64,000 bases of DNA from Methanothermococcus okinawensis IH1 (lineage in GTDB: Archaea; AGJL01; Methanococci; Methanococcales; Methanococcaceae): NCBI RefSeq assembly GCF_000179575.2, contig NC_015636.1, positions 186,001-250,000 of the forward strand, read 5' to 3'. The translations under genes and the position numbers were made by a program. Of this stretch, positions 30,020 to 39,509 are shown in pieces. Positions within the stretch are counted from its first letter, which is position 1, and every line of letters begins with the position of its first letter. The notes beneath the pieces were generated by a model that had not been told where the DNA came from, made no database searches, and was given only the letters and a program-made list of their open reading frames with translations.

Positions 30020-32092
30020 TCATTTAGATTTAAATTCATTCAAAAACTTAGGTATATATTCAACAGCTTTGTTTATGTCCATAGATATATAACTATCCTT
30101 TAAATATCCTCTCTTTTTCATCTCCTCAGCAACCCAGTCATTAAATCTTTTATCCTGCACAACTACAACACCGTAATCATTCTCTGTTCTTATTAACCTA
30201 CCAATCATTTGAACAATTGTCCTAGACATGATATGAAATGAAGTCATTAAAAATGCCGTCCAATGAGCATTTTTACTATTTATATTTTTCTTTTTAAATC
30301 CTTCTTCAAGTAATTTCTGCTCACGATTTAATAATGGTGTTGGAACTGGAAAAGGAAGGCTGTCTATTATTACCATTGTTAAGGCATCACCAGGTATATC
30401 TACACCTTCGGCAAATCTCCCCGTTGCTAATAGTATTCCTCCGTCTCTTTCAAAGCGTTCCTTTAATTCCTTAGCCTCCTTTCCATCCATGCCAAATTCA
30501 TAACAGTATATTTTATGACCCAATTTATTGCTGTTATTTATTAAATATTTATATGCACTATTTAAATCCTCAAAACTTTTAAACAATACCAAACTATTGC
30601 ATTTTGCAGATTTCAATAGTTTAAATATATTTTCATTTGCCTTTTTTCTTTTTAATTCTTTTTTACTATCGTATTTCATATCCTCTCCATCACTTAGAGC
30701 TATTATCTTTTTTCTATGCTCTGAAAAAGGACTATCTAAAACAAGTGTATTGGATACCCCCATTCCAGTTTTAAGAGCATGAATCTTTAAATTTCCAATA
30801 GTGGCAGAACAATGTATTACTACGGCATCCCCGTAAAGTTTTTTTAAGTAGGACGAAACAAGGACAGGCTCACATAATAAGGAGCTCCCATTTCTGTATA
30901 TTACAAAGTTGCTATTTGTAGTTTTTAAGTCTTTTATATTGTTTATAAATTCCATAAGTGGCATATCGGATATTTTTTTATTGAATATAAATTGAAATTC
31001 CAAAGGAACTAATGCCTTATTATCTATTTTAAATTTAAGGTCTTTTTTACTGAGCTCCCTATTTTCTTCAAAAGATTCTATTTTTTTCTTTATATTTGTT
31101 ATCTGATAATATCCATCTAAAAGAGTTCCCAATATTGCCACATCCTCCTTTAATTTCCAAGAAGTAATATGTTCCCCGTCAAATATCAATGTGTTTTTGC
31201 AATCCTCAACATTCGCATAATTAGATACATAATTATGAATAATTTTCCAAAAATCTTCATTATATCCATCATTATAATTATTATACTTATTACCATTATT
31301 GTCATTATCATAATTATAATTATAATTTAAAATATCATCATGCTTATATTTATCATCGAGTCTTTTAAAATGCCTTCTCAAGGTATTTGGTGCAAAATAG
31401 TATGCCATAAATCTCAATCTATTAAGTGCTATCTCTGGATTTATGGATATGGTGGCAGAATTTCTTATGCTTCCTTCAAGTTTATGTGCCTCATCGCAAA
31501 TTATTATGTCGGTGTTTCTTTTTGCATCGATTTCCTCTTTTATATAATAATATATGCTGTTGTTCATTACAACAATATCGGCATCTAAACATTCTATTTT
31601 TGATTTTTGATAATCGCATACACAGAAAGGGCAGTAATATTTTGTAACTCCATCTATTGTGATAGGTTCCTTTTTTGTTCCACATATACAGTATGGTTTT
31701 TTATTTGGTCTGTAAGGACATTTTTTATTTAATTGACAGTATAATCTATTAGCTTTGCCTCCTTTTGATTTACAGAAAAAATTACTCTTCCCCATCATAA
31801 AAGATACTTTTAAATTGTGTTTTAGTGAATTCAAATCTTCAAAAATCCTCTCCTGTTGGTCAATTGTTTCTGTAAGTATCATTATTCGTTTTCCTTTCTC
31901 TGCAAAATAAAGCGATGGAATAAGATAGGATAATGTTTTTCCAACGCCTGTTGGTGCTTCAATTACTAAATTCTTTTTATTATTTACACTGTTAAATATG
32001 GTTTCCATCATCTTTTTTTGCTGAGCTCTTATAGAGTAGTATGGAAATTTGTTTTTATAGTATTCCCTAAATTCATAAATGCCTCTATTCAT
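30020..32092 (-). CDS. XPD/DinG-type superfamily 2 DNA helicase with Fe-S cluster
   Basis: The protein has 690 residues from the ATG at 32092, which follows GGTGATTTG; the longer frame to 32140 adds unlikely residues. Walker A EAPTGVGKT is at residues 45-53 and DEAHKLEG is the Walker B. A cysteine-rich region (about residues 100-160: C..C..CPY..C.C, and YCPFCVCDY) includes the Fe-S ligands typical of XPD. Motif VI is IVQMIGRLIRTENDYG. It unwinds DNA 5' to 3' in repair. An Asn/Tyr-rich stretch, encoded near 31252-31330, interrupts the helicase core. It sits before marker 12 on the same strand. Confidence 0.9.
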   Translation of the reverse strand: MNRGIYEFREYYKNKFPYYSIRAQQKKMMETIFNSVNNKKNLVIEAPTGVGKTLSYLIPSLYFAEKGKRIMILTETIDQQERIFEDLNSLKHNLKVSFMMGKSNFFCKSKGGKANRLYCQLNKKCPYRPNKKPYCICGTKKEPITIDGVTKYYCPFCVCDYQKSKIECLDADIVVMNNSIYYYIKEEIDAKRNTDIIICDEAHKLEGSIRNSATISINPEIALNRLRFMAYYFAPNTLRRHFKRLDDKYKHDDILNYNYNYDNDNNGNKYNNYNDGYNEDFWKIIHNYVSNYANVEDCKNTLIFDGEHITSWKLKEDVAILGTLLDGYYQITNIKKKIESFEENRELSKKDLKFKIDNKALVPLEFQFIFNKKISDMPLMEFINNIKDLKTTNSNFVIYRNGSSLLCEPVLVSSYLKKLYGDAVVIHCSATIGNLKIHALKTGMGVSNTLVLDSPFSEHRKKIIALSDGEDMKYDSKKELKRKKANENIFKLLKSAKCNSLVLFKSFEDLNSAYKYLINNSNKLGHKIYCYEFGMDGKEAKELKERFERDGGILLATGRFAEGVDIPGDALTMVIIDSLPFPVPTPLLNREQKLLEEGFKKKNINSKNAHWTAFLMTSFHIMSRTIVQMIGRLIRTENDYGVVVVQDKRFNDWVAEEMKKRGYLKDSYISMDINKAVEYIPKFLNEFKSK

Positions 32093-32311
32093 CAAATCAC
32101 CAAAATAATAAATAAAATAATATAAAAATAAAAATAACATTTTATAAAAAAATTTAAAAATATTAAAAATGTGAAATGTAAATTATAAGCATAAACGCAT
32201 TTAAAAATATTAAAAATAATTAAATTATTCTATTTTTTTAATCTATTTTTGATTTAATATTTCATTTAATTTTAGTATAGTTTCATTTATTTAATTAATT
32301 TCATTTAATTT

Positions 32312-33871
32312 TTATTTATACATTTTTTCAGCATATTCCTTAATCATTCTCTCGGCATCGAAATACTCAACTATATGATTAACACAGTTGCATGCCTTTT
32401 TCCACCATTCCTCTGTGTCATACATGTTTGAGGCTTTTTCAAGCTGTTCATACATGCATTTTGCCTCGTAGTCGTCATCAGTATGTATTCCATCTCCTAT
32501 GGTAAAGCTATCCTCGGGATACATCTCAGTCCATTCAACATGCCAACCATCAAGGGAGCTCATGTGAATAGATGCATTCATTGAGGCAGTCATTCCAGAT
32601 GTTCCAGAGGCTTCATTAGGTCGTTTTGGAGTATTTAACCATATATCAGAACCCATTTTTAATAATTTACTTAATTTTAATTCATATCCAGTTAATATCG
32701 CTGCACCTTTTAAATCTCTTGTTTTTGACACTATCCAATTAAATGTAATCTGGGCATTTGTGTCATTAGGATGCGGTTTTCCAGCCCATATTATTTGAAT
32801 TTTTTTATCATCGAGAAGTTTTTTTAATTTAGTTTCATCATGTAATGGTAAATATGGTCGTTTATATCCTGCAAATCTCCTTGCCCATACCACAGTCATT
32901 ATATTTGGGTCGAATAATTTTCCAGTTTGATCGGCAACCTCTTCGAAAAGTAGTTTTTTTAACTGCATCTTTCTTTTTCTCAGTTTATCATAATCGTAAT
33001 CTTTTGCAGCATCCCTTATAACAGCATCCTGCCAATAACACTTATCCTGAGCATTTGTTATATATGTGATGGGGCATTTATCCTTTACCCAACTCCACAT
33101 CTTCTCAGTGGTTTCTTTGTGTAGTTTTGAAACTGCATTTGCCTTTTTAGACATTCTTAACGCTGCAACAGTTAAATTAAATGGATTCCCCCCGAGTTTT
33201 TCAGCAGTTTTTATATCAACATTTCCAAAGAATCCCATGTTTTTTAGTAAATTAATATCTTGTGTTTCATTCCCTGCGGGAACTGGCGTGTGGGTTGTAA
33301 AAACTAAATGCTCTTTTACATAATTTAATCCATAATCTTCAAGCATTTTGAAACCCAATGGCAATGGATGAGCCTCATTAATATGATATAGTTTAACATT
33401 TTCACATTCCCTTATAACCTTATAACCACCCACACCTAAAACAATTTCTTGGGCAATATGTGTTAAATTGTTCCCATCGTATAAATTGTAGGATATTGTC
33501 CTTGATAAATAGTCGTTTTCTGGAATATCTGTTGTTAAAAAATATATTGGGCATGTTCCAAATACATCCTCTTCAAGTTTATATGCCTTTACCCAAACTG
33601 TGGCATTATTTATAGTTACAGGAATTTTTAATTTAATATCTTCCAAAAATTCATAATATTTTCTAACATAATCAACCTTCATCCTGCCTTCTTTATCTCG
33701 CACCTGGTCATAATATCCATAACTCCATAGCATTGAAACTCCAACAAGTGGATACTTCAATCTATTGGCAACCCTAAAATGAGAACCCGCTAAAAAACCC
33801 AATCCTCCCGCATAAGTTTTTAAAGGCTGGTCTATTGCAAATTCCATACAAAAATAAGCCGTAGGTTTCAT
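32312..33871 (-). CDS. glgP: Alpha-glucan (glycogen) phosphorylase
   Basis: The 519-residue enzyme belongs to the short archaeal glucan phosphorylase type. It starts MKPTAYFCMEFAIDQPLKTY, with GGLGFLAGSH, and holds VVWARRFAGYKRPYL and the PLP-pocket sequence PNEASGTSGMTASMNAS near the C-terminus. It releases glucose 1-phosphate from stored glucan. It is an isolated gene, flanked by AT-rich DNA on both sides. Confidence 0.9.
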   Translation of the reverse strand: MKPTAYFCMEFAIDQPLKTYAGGLGFLAGSHFRVANRLKYPLVGVSMLWSYGYYDQVRDKEGRMKVDYVRKYYEFLEDIKLKIPVTINNATVWVKAYKLEEDVFGTCPIYFLTTDIPENDYLSRTISYNLYDGNNLTHIAQEIVLGVGGYKVIRECENVKLYHINEAHPLPLGFKMLEDYGLNYVKEHLVFTTHTPVPAGNETQDINLLKNMGFFGNVDIKTAEKLGGNPFNLTVAALRMSKKANAVSKLHKETTEKMWSWVKDKCPITYITNAQDKCYWQDAVIRDAAKDYDYDKLRKRKMQLKKLLFEEVADQTGKLFDPNIMTVVWARRFAGYKRPYLPLHDETKLKKLLDDKKIQIIWAGKPHPNDTNAQITFNWIVSKTRDLKGAAILTGYELKLSKLLKMGSDIWLNTPKRPNEASGTSGMTASMNASIHMSSLDGWHVEWTEMYPEDSFTIGDGIHTDDDYEAKCMYEQLEKASNMYDTEEWWKKACNCVNHIVEYFDAERMIKEYAEKMYK

Positions 33872-34009
33872 AAATTTCCCCCTTATTAATATTAAAAGTT
33901 TTATGTTATTATATTTTATTTAGTATTAGTTTTTATTTGGTTTTCATTTATTATTTTATATTTTACATTTATTTCATTATTTTAGTTATTTTTATTTTTT
34001 TCTTATTTT

Positions 34010-34570
34010 TTATTTTTTCCTATAAGTTATTATGGTTATTGGATTTCTTGCCATCATCATATGCCCTGTATTTATTTTTTTTCCATAACTAACAGATATA
34101 TTTACAATATCAATATCATATATCTCATTATCATTTTTAAAATTATTCATTATTTTTATTATTTTCACGGCATTTTCAAGAACTATCGTATTTACTACAA
34201 TATGTTTTATATTTTTTTCTTTTAATATATTCAAAATAATATCTATATTTTTTGTTCCACCGATAAATGCCTTGTTAAATTCCAAATTATATATAACATC
34301 CTCTGCATTTCCTTTTATTAATTCACAATTTTTAATGTTAAATTTATCAAGATTCTTTTTTGTAGTTGTTATAGCATCTTCTGAGTTATCCACTGCATAA
34401 ACAAATTTGCATCTTCTTGCCATTTCAACAGTCATTCCACCACTGCCACATCCTATATCAACAACCACATCATTATGATTTAATTGCAATTTTCCTATAC
34501 TTACTGCCCTTATTTCTTCTTTTGTAATTGGAACGCCATCTATTCTAAAAAAATCGTCATCTTTAATCAT
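34010..34570 (-). CDS. cbiT: Cobalt-precorrin-6B C15-methyltransferase (decarboxylating)
   Basis: The 186-residue protein has the CbiT sequence: FRIDGVPITKEEIRAVSIGKL at the N-terminus and the SAM motif VVVDIGCGSGGMTVEMA at residues 35-51. It methylates and decarboxylates the corrin precursor in the anaerobic cobalamin pathway used for methanogenic corrinoids and factor F430-related chemistry. No other cbi gene is in the window. It is divergent from radA. Confidence 0.9.
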   Translation of the reverse strand: MIKDDDFFRIDGVPITKEEIRAVSIGKLQLNHNDVVVDIGCGSGGMTVEMARRCKFVYAVDNSEDAITTTKKNLDKFNIKNCELIKGNAEDVIYNLEFNKAFIGGTKNIDIILNILKEKNIKHIVVNTIVLENAVKIIKIMNNFKNDNEIYDIDIVNISVSYGKKINTGHMMMARNPITIITYRKK

Positions 34571-34615
34571 TTTAACACCATTTATATATATTAATAAACT
34601 TATAAAAAATTATAA

Positions 34616-34632
34616 ATAGGTTGCATACCTAT
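34616..34632. promoter_or_regulatory. Inverted ATAGGT repeat in the cbiT-radA intergenic region
   Basis: ATAGGT at 34616-34621 and ACCTAT at 34627-34632 form an inverted pair, and a further ATAGGTAT lies near 34656. It may be a regulator site between the divergent promoters. Confidence 0.3.
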
Positions 34633-34811
34633 ATTAAAACTGCATTATTATACTATAATAGGTATATGTATTTAAATATAATTTAATATAGATACTATAT
34701 ATTTTACTAAGTATATAACTAATATATATTTTTTATAATAAATTATACCAATTATTAATTAATATATAATGATATGATGTTACATCAATTCATATTAATA
34801 TAGGTGAATAT

Positions 34812-35780
34812 ATGGCTGATAATTTAACGGATTTACCAGGAGTAGGACCTTCAACCGCTGAAAAACTTATTGAAGCAGGATATATCGATTTTATGAAAAT
34901 TGCCACTGCCACCATAGGTGAACTCACAGATATTGAAGGAATTAGCGAGAAAGCTGCGGCTAAAATGATAATGGGTGCCAGAGAACTATGTGATTTAGGA
35001 TTTAAAAGTGGTGCAGACCTTTTGAATCAAAGAAAAACAGTATGGAGATTATCCACTGGTAGCGATGAATTAAATAGGATATTAAATGGAGGATTGGAAA
35101 GTCAATCCATAACAGAATTTGCAGGAGTATTTGGAAGTGGAAAAACGCAAATTGCCCATCAGGCATGTGTTAATCTCCAATGTGAAGATACAATTTTTGT
35201 AGATAATGAATGGGTAAGTGATGAGGAATTGGCAAATCCAAAGGCTGTTTATATAGATACTGAGGGAACATTTAGACCTGAAAGAATTACTCAAATGGCA
35301 GAAGCTCTTGGTATAGATGGTCAGAAGGTGCTTGATAACACATTTGTAGCCAGAGCCTACAATTCAGATATGCAGATGCTTTTTGCAGAAAAAATAGAGG
35401 AACTCATAAAATCAGGGAATAACATAAAGTTAGTAATTGTGGATTCTCTAACAAGCACATTTAGAAATGAATATACAGGGAGAGGAAAACTCGCAGAAAG
35501 ACAGCAAAAACTTGGAAGGCACATGGCAGTTTTAAATAAACTTGCAGACCTCCACAACTGTATTGTTGTTATTACAAACCAAGTTTCGGCAAGACCTGAT
35601 GCATTCTTTGGTGTTGCTGAACAGGCAATTGGGGGGCATATCGTTGGACATGCTGCAACATTTAGATTCTTTTTAAGAAAAGGAAAAGGAGATAAAAGAG
35701 TTGCAAAATTATACGACTCTCCACATCTTCCAGATGCCGAGGCAATATTTAGAATAACAGAAAAAGGAATTCATGATTAA
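34812..35780 (+). CDS. radA: DNA repair and recombination protein RadA
   Basis: The archaeal RecA/Rad51 recombinase has 322 residues. It has an N-terminal helix-hairpin-helix domain ([16 protein letters not shown]), Walker [10 protein letters not shown] at residues 105-113, and the L2 region [12 protein letters not shown]. There is no intein. GTGAATAT precedes the ATG. No GAGCTC palindrome lies within it. A second RecA-like gene, radB, is at 45.9-46.5 kb. Confidence 0.97.
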   Translation: MADNLTDLPGVGPSTAEKLIEAGYIDFMKIATATIGELTDIEGISEKAAAKMIMGARELCDLGFKSGADLLNQRKTVWRLSTGSDELNRILNGGLESQSITEFAGVFGSGKTQIAHQACVNLQCEDTIFVDNEWVSDEELANPKAVYIDTEGTFRPERITQMAEALGIDGQKVLDNTFVARAYNSDMQMLFAEKIEELIKSGNNIKLVIVDSLTSTFRNEYTGRGKLAERQQKLGRHMAVLNKLADLHNCIVVITNQVSARPDAFFGVAEQAIGGHIVGHAATFRFFLRKGKGDKRVAKLYDSPHLPDAEAIFRITEKGIHD

Positions 35781-35994
35781 TTCCTTTATTATTATTATTT
35801 TTTATAATATTATTATAGGCTATAATATTAATTTTTTTATATATTGTTTAACATGAAATTAGCTAATAATTTATTAATTCTAAATATATCTTCATTTATG
35901 CATTAAATCAATAATTACTTATTATTTATCGATTTTCTATATAACTTAATTAACGTATAATATTCCATCTTTAACTATGCTTTGCTTTCTCTCA

Positions 35995-36543
35995 TTATAT
36001 CCAATATTTTTCGTTTGATAAATATTTTCTTTTATTATTATCCTTGTATCTTAATCTTGCAACTGTGCCACTATATAAGCCCTTAGAACCAGTACGTTTT
36101 AAATAATAATACTCTGGAATACGTTCTATTATTTTAATCTTTCTTCTATGTCTTGGAATTTCATCAACCCATTCATAATCTCCAACTATTTCTGCAACAA
36201 CTAATTTATTATTTTCTATGGGAATTAAAACAATATCACCTTTTTTCATTTCTTTTAAAAAACTCCAAATCTGACCTACTGAATTCCCAACACAGCCTTT
36301 ATAATTCTTTCCGGGATTTTCTTGTTCATATATATGTTTAGGGTATGATTTCATAAAGATTTTTCTCAATTTTTCTTTATTATCAATATTTGTTAAATTT
36401 TCTTTAATATCTGCCCAATCAATTGCAATGATATTCTCTTTCAAAAATAAGTCTCTAAATTCTAAACTATTGCTCTGTCCAGCTCTATTTATCCATACAC
36501 TCGTATTTTCACCCCATTTATAATCATTTAGTCTTGCAGACAT
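35995..36543 (-). CDS. Stand-alone Mrr-N/PUA-like domain protein
   Basis: The 182-residue protein resembles the N-terminal domain of Mrr-type restriction endonucleases (pattern VWINRAGQSNSLEFRDLFL, then IAIDWADI, YPKHI, GQIWSFLKEMKKGDIVLIPI, VAEIVGDYEW). That EVE/PUA-like domain is thought to sense modified DNA or RNA. The nuclease domain is absent. The frame ends NEKYWI; another frame continues as NIGYNERKQSIVKDGILYVN, so a frameshift at the end is possible. It lies 1.6 kb from the large CRISPR leader. Whether it is a defence component or a remnant is unclear. Confidence 0.6.
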   Translation of the reverse strand: MSARLNDYKWGENTSVWINRAGQSNSLEFRDLFLKENIIAIDWADIKENLTNIDNKEKLRKIFMKSYPKHIYEQENPGKNYKGCVGNSVGQIWSFLKEMKKGDIVLIPIENNKLVVAEIVGDYEWVDEIPRHRRKIKIIERIPEYYYLKRTGSKGLYSGTVARLRYKDNNKRKYLSNEKYWI

Positions 36544-36678
36544 TTAAAAAATGATATATCCGAATATTAGATTTTAACTTAATTAAGTAATCTTTTTTAT
36601 ATAATTAAACCATAGTCTTTATTATTTTATTTATAACATATAATATAAGTCTTTATTTATTTATTCTTTTTTTATTTT

Positions 36679-38130
36679 TTACTTTATCATGCCTCTTTGT
36701 TTCTGCCATTTTCTTCTTTCCCCTAATATACATTTATCTCCTCGATTACCACCAATAGGATTTTTTGGAGTTCCAAGACAATTCATGCATCTTGCCATTA
36801 CGCTGGAACCCAATGCAAGACCATCTTCAACAAATACGATATTTTCCTCAGGTTTTTCCCAAATATTTAATTCTCCAAGTTTTTCAATTATTAATTTAGG
36901 TTTGTTGCCTGTTATCCCTGCTCGTCCAGTTATTCCAATAGCACTCTTTTCATTTACAATACCTTTGTTATTTGCAAGTTGCACAAGTTTTTTAGTTATT
37001 TCAGCCGATACTATATCGAGGGTATATAGCAATGTTGGGGTATTGCTCTCATCCATAATTTTTTTTCCAATTTCTTCCAATTTTGGAATATCGCTTCCAT
37101 TTTCTCCAACATCACATCCAATTAATACAGTTCCTGCTTTTTCTGCACTTTTAGGATTTACTGGAACAGTACCAAATCGTTCCATATCTTTTGGAACTTC
37201 GCATATTTTTATATATTTATGAGCCTTTTCTGCATAGGTTTCTGCAAGTTCTTTATTTACTTTACCTTTTTCCTTTTTAATATCTAAAACAGCACCTTTG
37301 TTTTTATTTACCAACCCACTACCTTTAGCTATGGCATCGGCAATGGCACCTGCTAAACCACATAAATTTCCAACAACATTAGCATAAGGTTTTGAATCAT
37401 TTGTAATCCTTCCTGCAAGAGTGGTTCCAAAATCAATACTCATACAGGGGTTTCTAAAATCCACCTCTGTCCATTTTGCACCTACTTTTATTCCTGCTGT
37501 AACGAGCTCACCCTCCATCTCATTTGCCACAACTTCTTTGCCTGTGGGCGGAACAACTCCTGTAACTGCACCATCAAATATTACTTTATCCATAAGTGTG
37601 TATTTATCAAAAGGTTTTGGAAGTTGATTTTTAGTCATTGCAGGAGCCATTTTTGATGGTGGAATGCCTGCTTTTAAACATCCATCTGCAAGTGCTATAA
37701 TCATATTACTTATTTCTTCGGGGGAGGCAAATCCTGCTGTAACTCCTGTACTTCTAACAACAAAATGCAAATCCTCAATTGATAAATTTCCCTTATTCAG
37801 AGCTCCGATTAATACTTCTTTAACCATATCAGAAACAGCTTCTTTTGTTAATTCTACTCCCCAAAGTGTTCTTCCAAATATTGCTTCTCCCTTCTTAGGA
37901 GCTCGCACATCTCTGGTCATCCTTACATCTTTGCTTATTATATAGGTAGTTCCTGTATCCATATTGGTTCCTGTGATGATGGATTTTGTCGTGGTATTTC
38001 CTAATTCAACAGATGCTACTATGTAATAAGGATTTTTCTTTAATTCTATTAAATCTACTGTTTGAGACTTTGCATAGTGTATCTTAGGAGATTTCTTAAA
38101 AATAGATGTAATTGAATCAAAAAACCCCAT
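36679..38130 (-). CDS. Methanogenesis marker protein 14
   Basis: The protein has about 483 residues from ATG 38130, which is preceded by GAGGATGATATT; the longer frame starts ten codons earlier. The ASVELGNTTTKSIITG motif is a phosphate-binding loop of the actin/hexokinase ATPase type. Further markers are MSIDFGTTLAGRI and ITGRAGITGNKPKLI. These match the methanogenesis marker 14 family, restricted to methanogens and of unknown role. Its first codons are copied, decayed, beside the small CRISPR array at 20.1 kb. The CRISPR leader of the large array begins about 75 bases upstream. Confidence 0.85.
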   Translation of the reverse strand: MGFFDSITSIFKKSPKIHYAKSQTVDLIELKKNPYYIVASVELGNTTTKSIITGTNMDTGTTYIISKDVRMTRDVRAPKKGEAIFGRTLWGVELTKEAVSDMVKEVLIGALNKGNLSIEDLHFVVRSTGVTAGFASPEEISNMIIALADGCLKAGIPPSKMAPAMTKNQLPKPFDKYTLMDKVIFDGAVTGVVPPTGKEVVANEMEGELVTAGIKVGAKWTEVDFRNPCMSIDFGTTLAGRITNDSKPYANVVGNLCGLAGAIADAIAKGSGLVNKNKGAVLDIKKEKGKVNKELAETYAEKAHKYIKICEVPKDMERFGTVPVNPKSAEKAGTVLIGCDVGENGSDIPKLEEIGKKIMDESNTPTLLYTLDIVSAEITKKLVQLANNKGIVNEKSAIGITGRAGITGNKPKLIIEKLGELNIWEKPEENIVFVEDGLALGSSVMARCMNCLGTPKNPIGGNRGDKCILGERRKWQKQRGMIK

Positions 38131-38203
38131 AATATCATCCTCTTCCTGTTTTTTAGTCATTGCATATTTGATATTAATATATATTTATCTATAATTTGTT
38201 TTT

Positions 38204-38643
38204 TATTGTATAAAAATATTAAGTTATTTTAATAATCATTTTTATTTCTTTTATCAATAACCTATTATTATCCCTACAAATATTCCTTATTTTTTTATTA
38301 TATTGCTTATATAATTTTTATTTTTTAAAATCTCTTTAAATAATCTGTCGTAAATCGATGGATTTTTTAGTATAATTAATATATTTATATAAATAAAATT
38401 ATAGAGATTTTTTAAGAGATTTCTTATATATTATATTATTTTTATCTGTTCCTTGTAAATTTTTTATATTTTAAAAAAATATCAATTTAATATCTTTTAT
38501 ATTCCTAAATACCTTTAAATTATCCGTCGTAAATCACCCTTAAAACTATATAAATAACAAAAATCAATGTGATTCGAGATTCGAAAAGTTTATATAGGGG
38601 TAATGCAAAGGTATTTTACATAAAATAAGAAAATTTTTGAACT
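38204..38643 (+). promoter_or_regulatory. CRISPR leader of the large array
   Basis: This gene-free AT-rich stretch matches the leader at 20148-20577 along its length. It has the two CYGTCGTAAATC motifs near 38345 and 38523, an ACTATATAAAT element near 38545, and a good BRE/TATA sequence GAAAAGTTTATATA at 38583-38596. The latter predicts a transcript start close to 38620, just before the first repeat. The last 33 bases also occur at 39477-39509 within the array. Confidence 0.9.
38583..38596 (+). promoter_or_regulatory. Probable pre-crRNA promoter of the large array
   Basis: GAAAAGTTTATATA is a purine-rich BRE followed by a strong TATA box, about 50 bases before the first repeat. The matching site in the small-array leader is weaker (GCAAGGTTTATATC). 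Confidence 0.5.
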
Positions 38644-39476
38644 GTTAAAATCAGACCATTGATGGATGGAAATGATGAAGACGATAATGGCGTAACATAC
38701 GGGGACAGCGTTAAAATCAGACCATTGATGGATGGAAATCCATATTTTCACCTTATCTTTTTTTACAGCTCAGAGGTTAAAATCAGACCATTGATGGATG
38801 GAAATTTTTTTGGTATATAGGTAGTATAATGGTATAAAAAATGGTTAAAATCAGACCATTGATGGATGGAAATCCGTATAAAATTTGAAAAAAGTAAATA
38901 ATTATTTTTGTTAAAATCAGACCATTGATGGATGGAAATGACCTTGACAGCATTACAGACTCAATAATTGAAGAGTTAAAATCAGACCATTGATGGATGG
39001 AAATTACATTGATGACGGGATGATTTTTTAAGCTCTTATTTTCGTTAAAATCAGACCATTGATGGATGGAAATTGATTTATATTTTGGCATCTCAAAATG
39101 TAAATCAGAACAAGCTATCGCCTCCATGTTAAAATCAGACCATTGATGGATGGAAATCATTATTAGAATCAAAAATGAGGTTTAAACTCCATCAAGTTAA
39201 AATCAGACCATTGATGGATGGAAATTCTGGAACTATATTTCTATTAACCCATAGGTGGAAGGTTAAAATCAGACCATTGATGGATGGAAATTTTTTGCTT
39301 GGAATTTCATAAACTAATGGTTTTGCTCGTTAAAATCAGACCATTGATGGATGGAAATGTGGTAAGTTTATCAATGTATTTTTTAGAAGAAATGTTATGC
39401 TCGTTAAAATCAGACCATTGATGGATGGAAATTTTACCCTGATGCTTCCAGTGCGGGGAGCTCATTATTTCCTTTT

Positions 39477-39509
39477 GTATTTTACATAAAATAAGAAAAT
39501 TTTTGAACT
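39477..39509 (+). repeat. Leader fragment embedded in the large array
   Basis: Thirty-three bases, from GTATTTTACATAAAAT to TTTTTGAACT, are identical to 38611-38643, the end of the leader. They stand directly before repeat 13, as the true leader stands before repeat 1. A 44-base segment of ordinary spacer size precedes them. Confidence 0.95.

Noticed and set aside
32562-37503. A 5-kb stretch without GAGCTC as a horizontally acquired island
   Set aside because: With about 800 bases between sites on average, one such gap among 79 is not improbable, and the genes inside are core archaeal genes.
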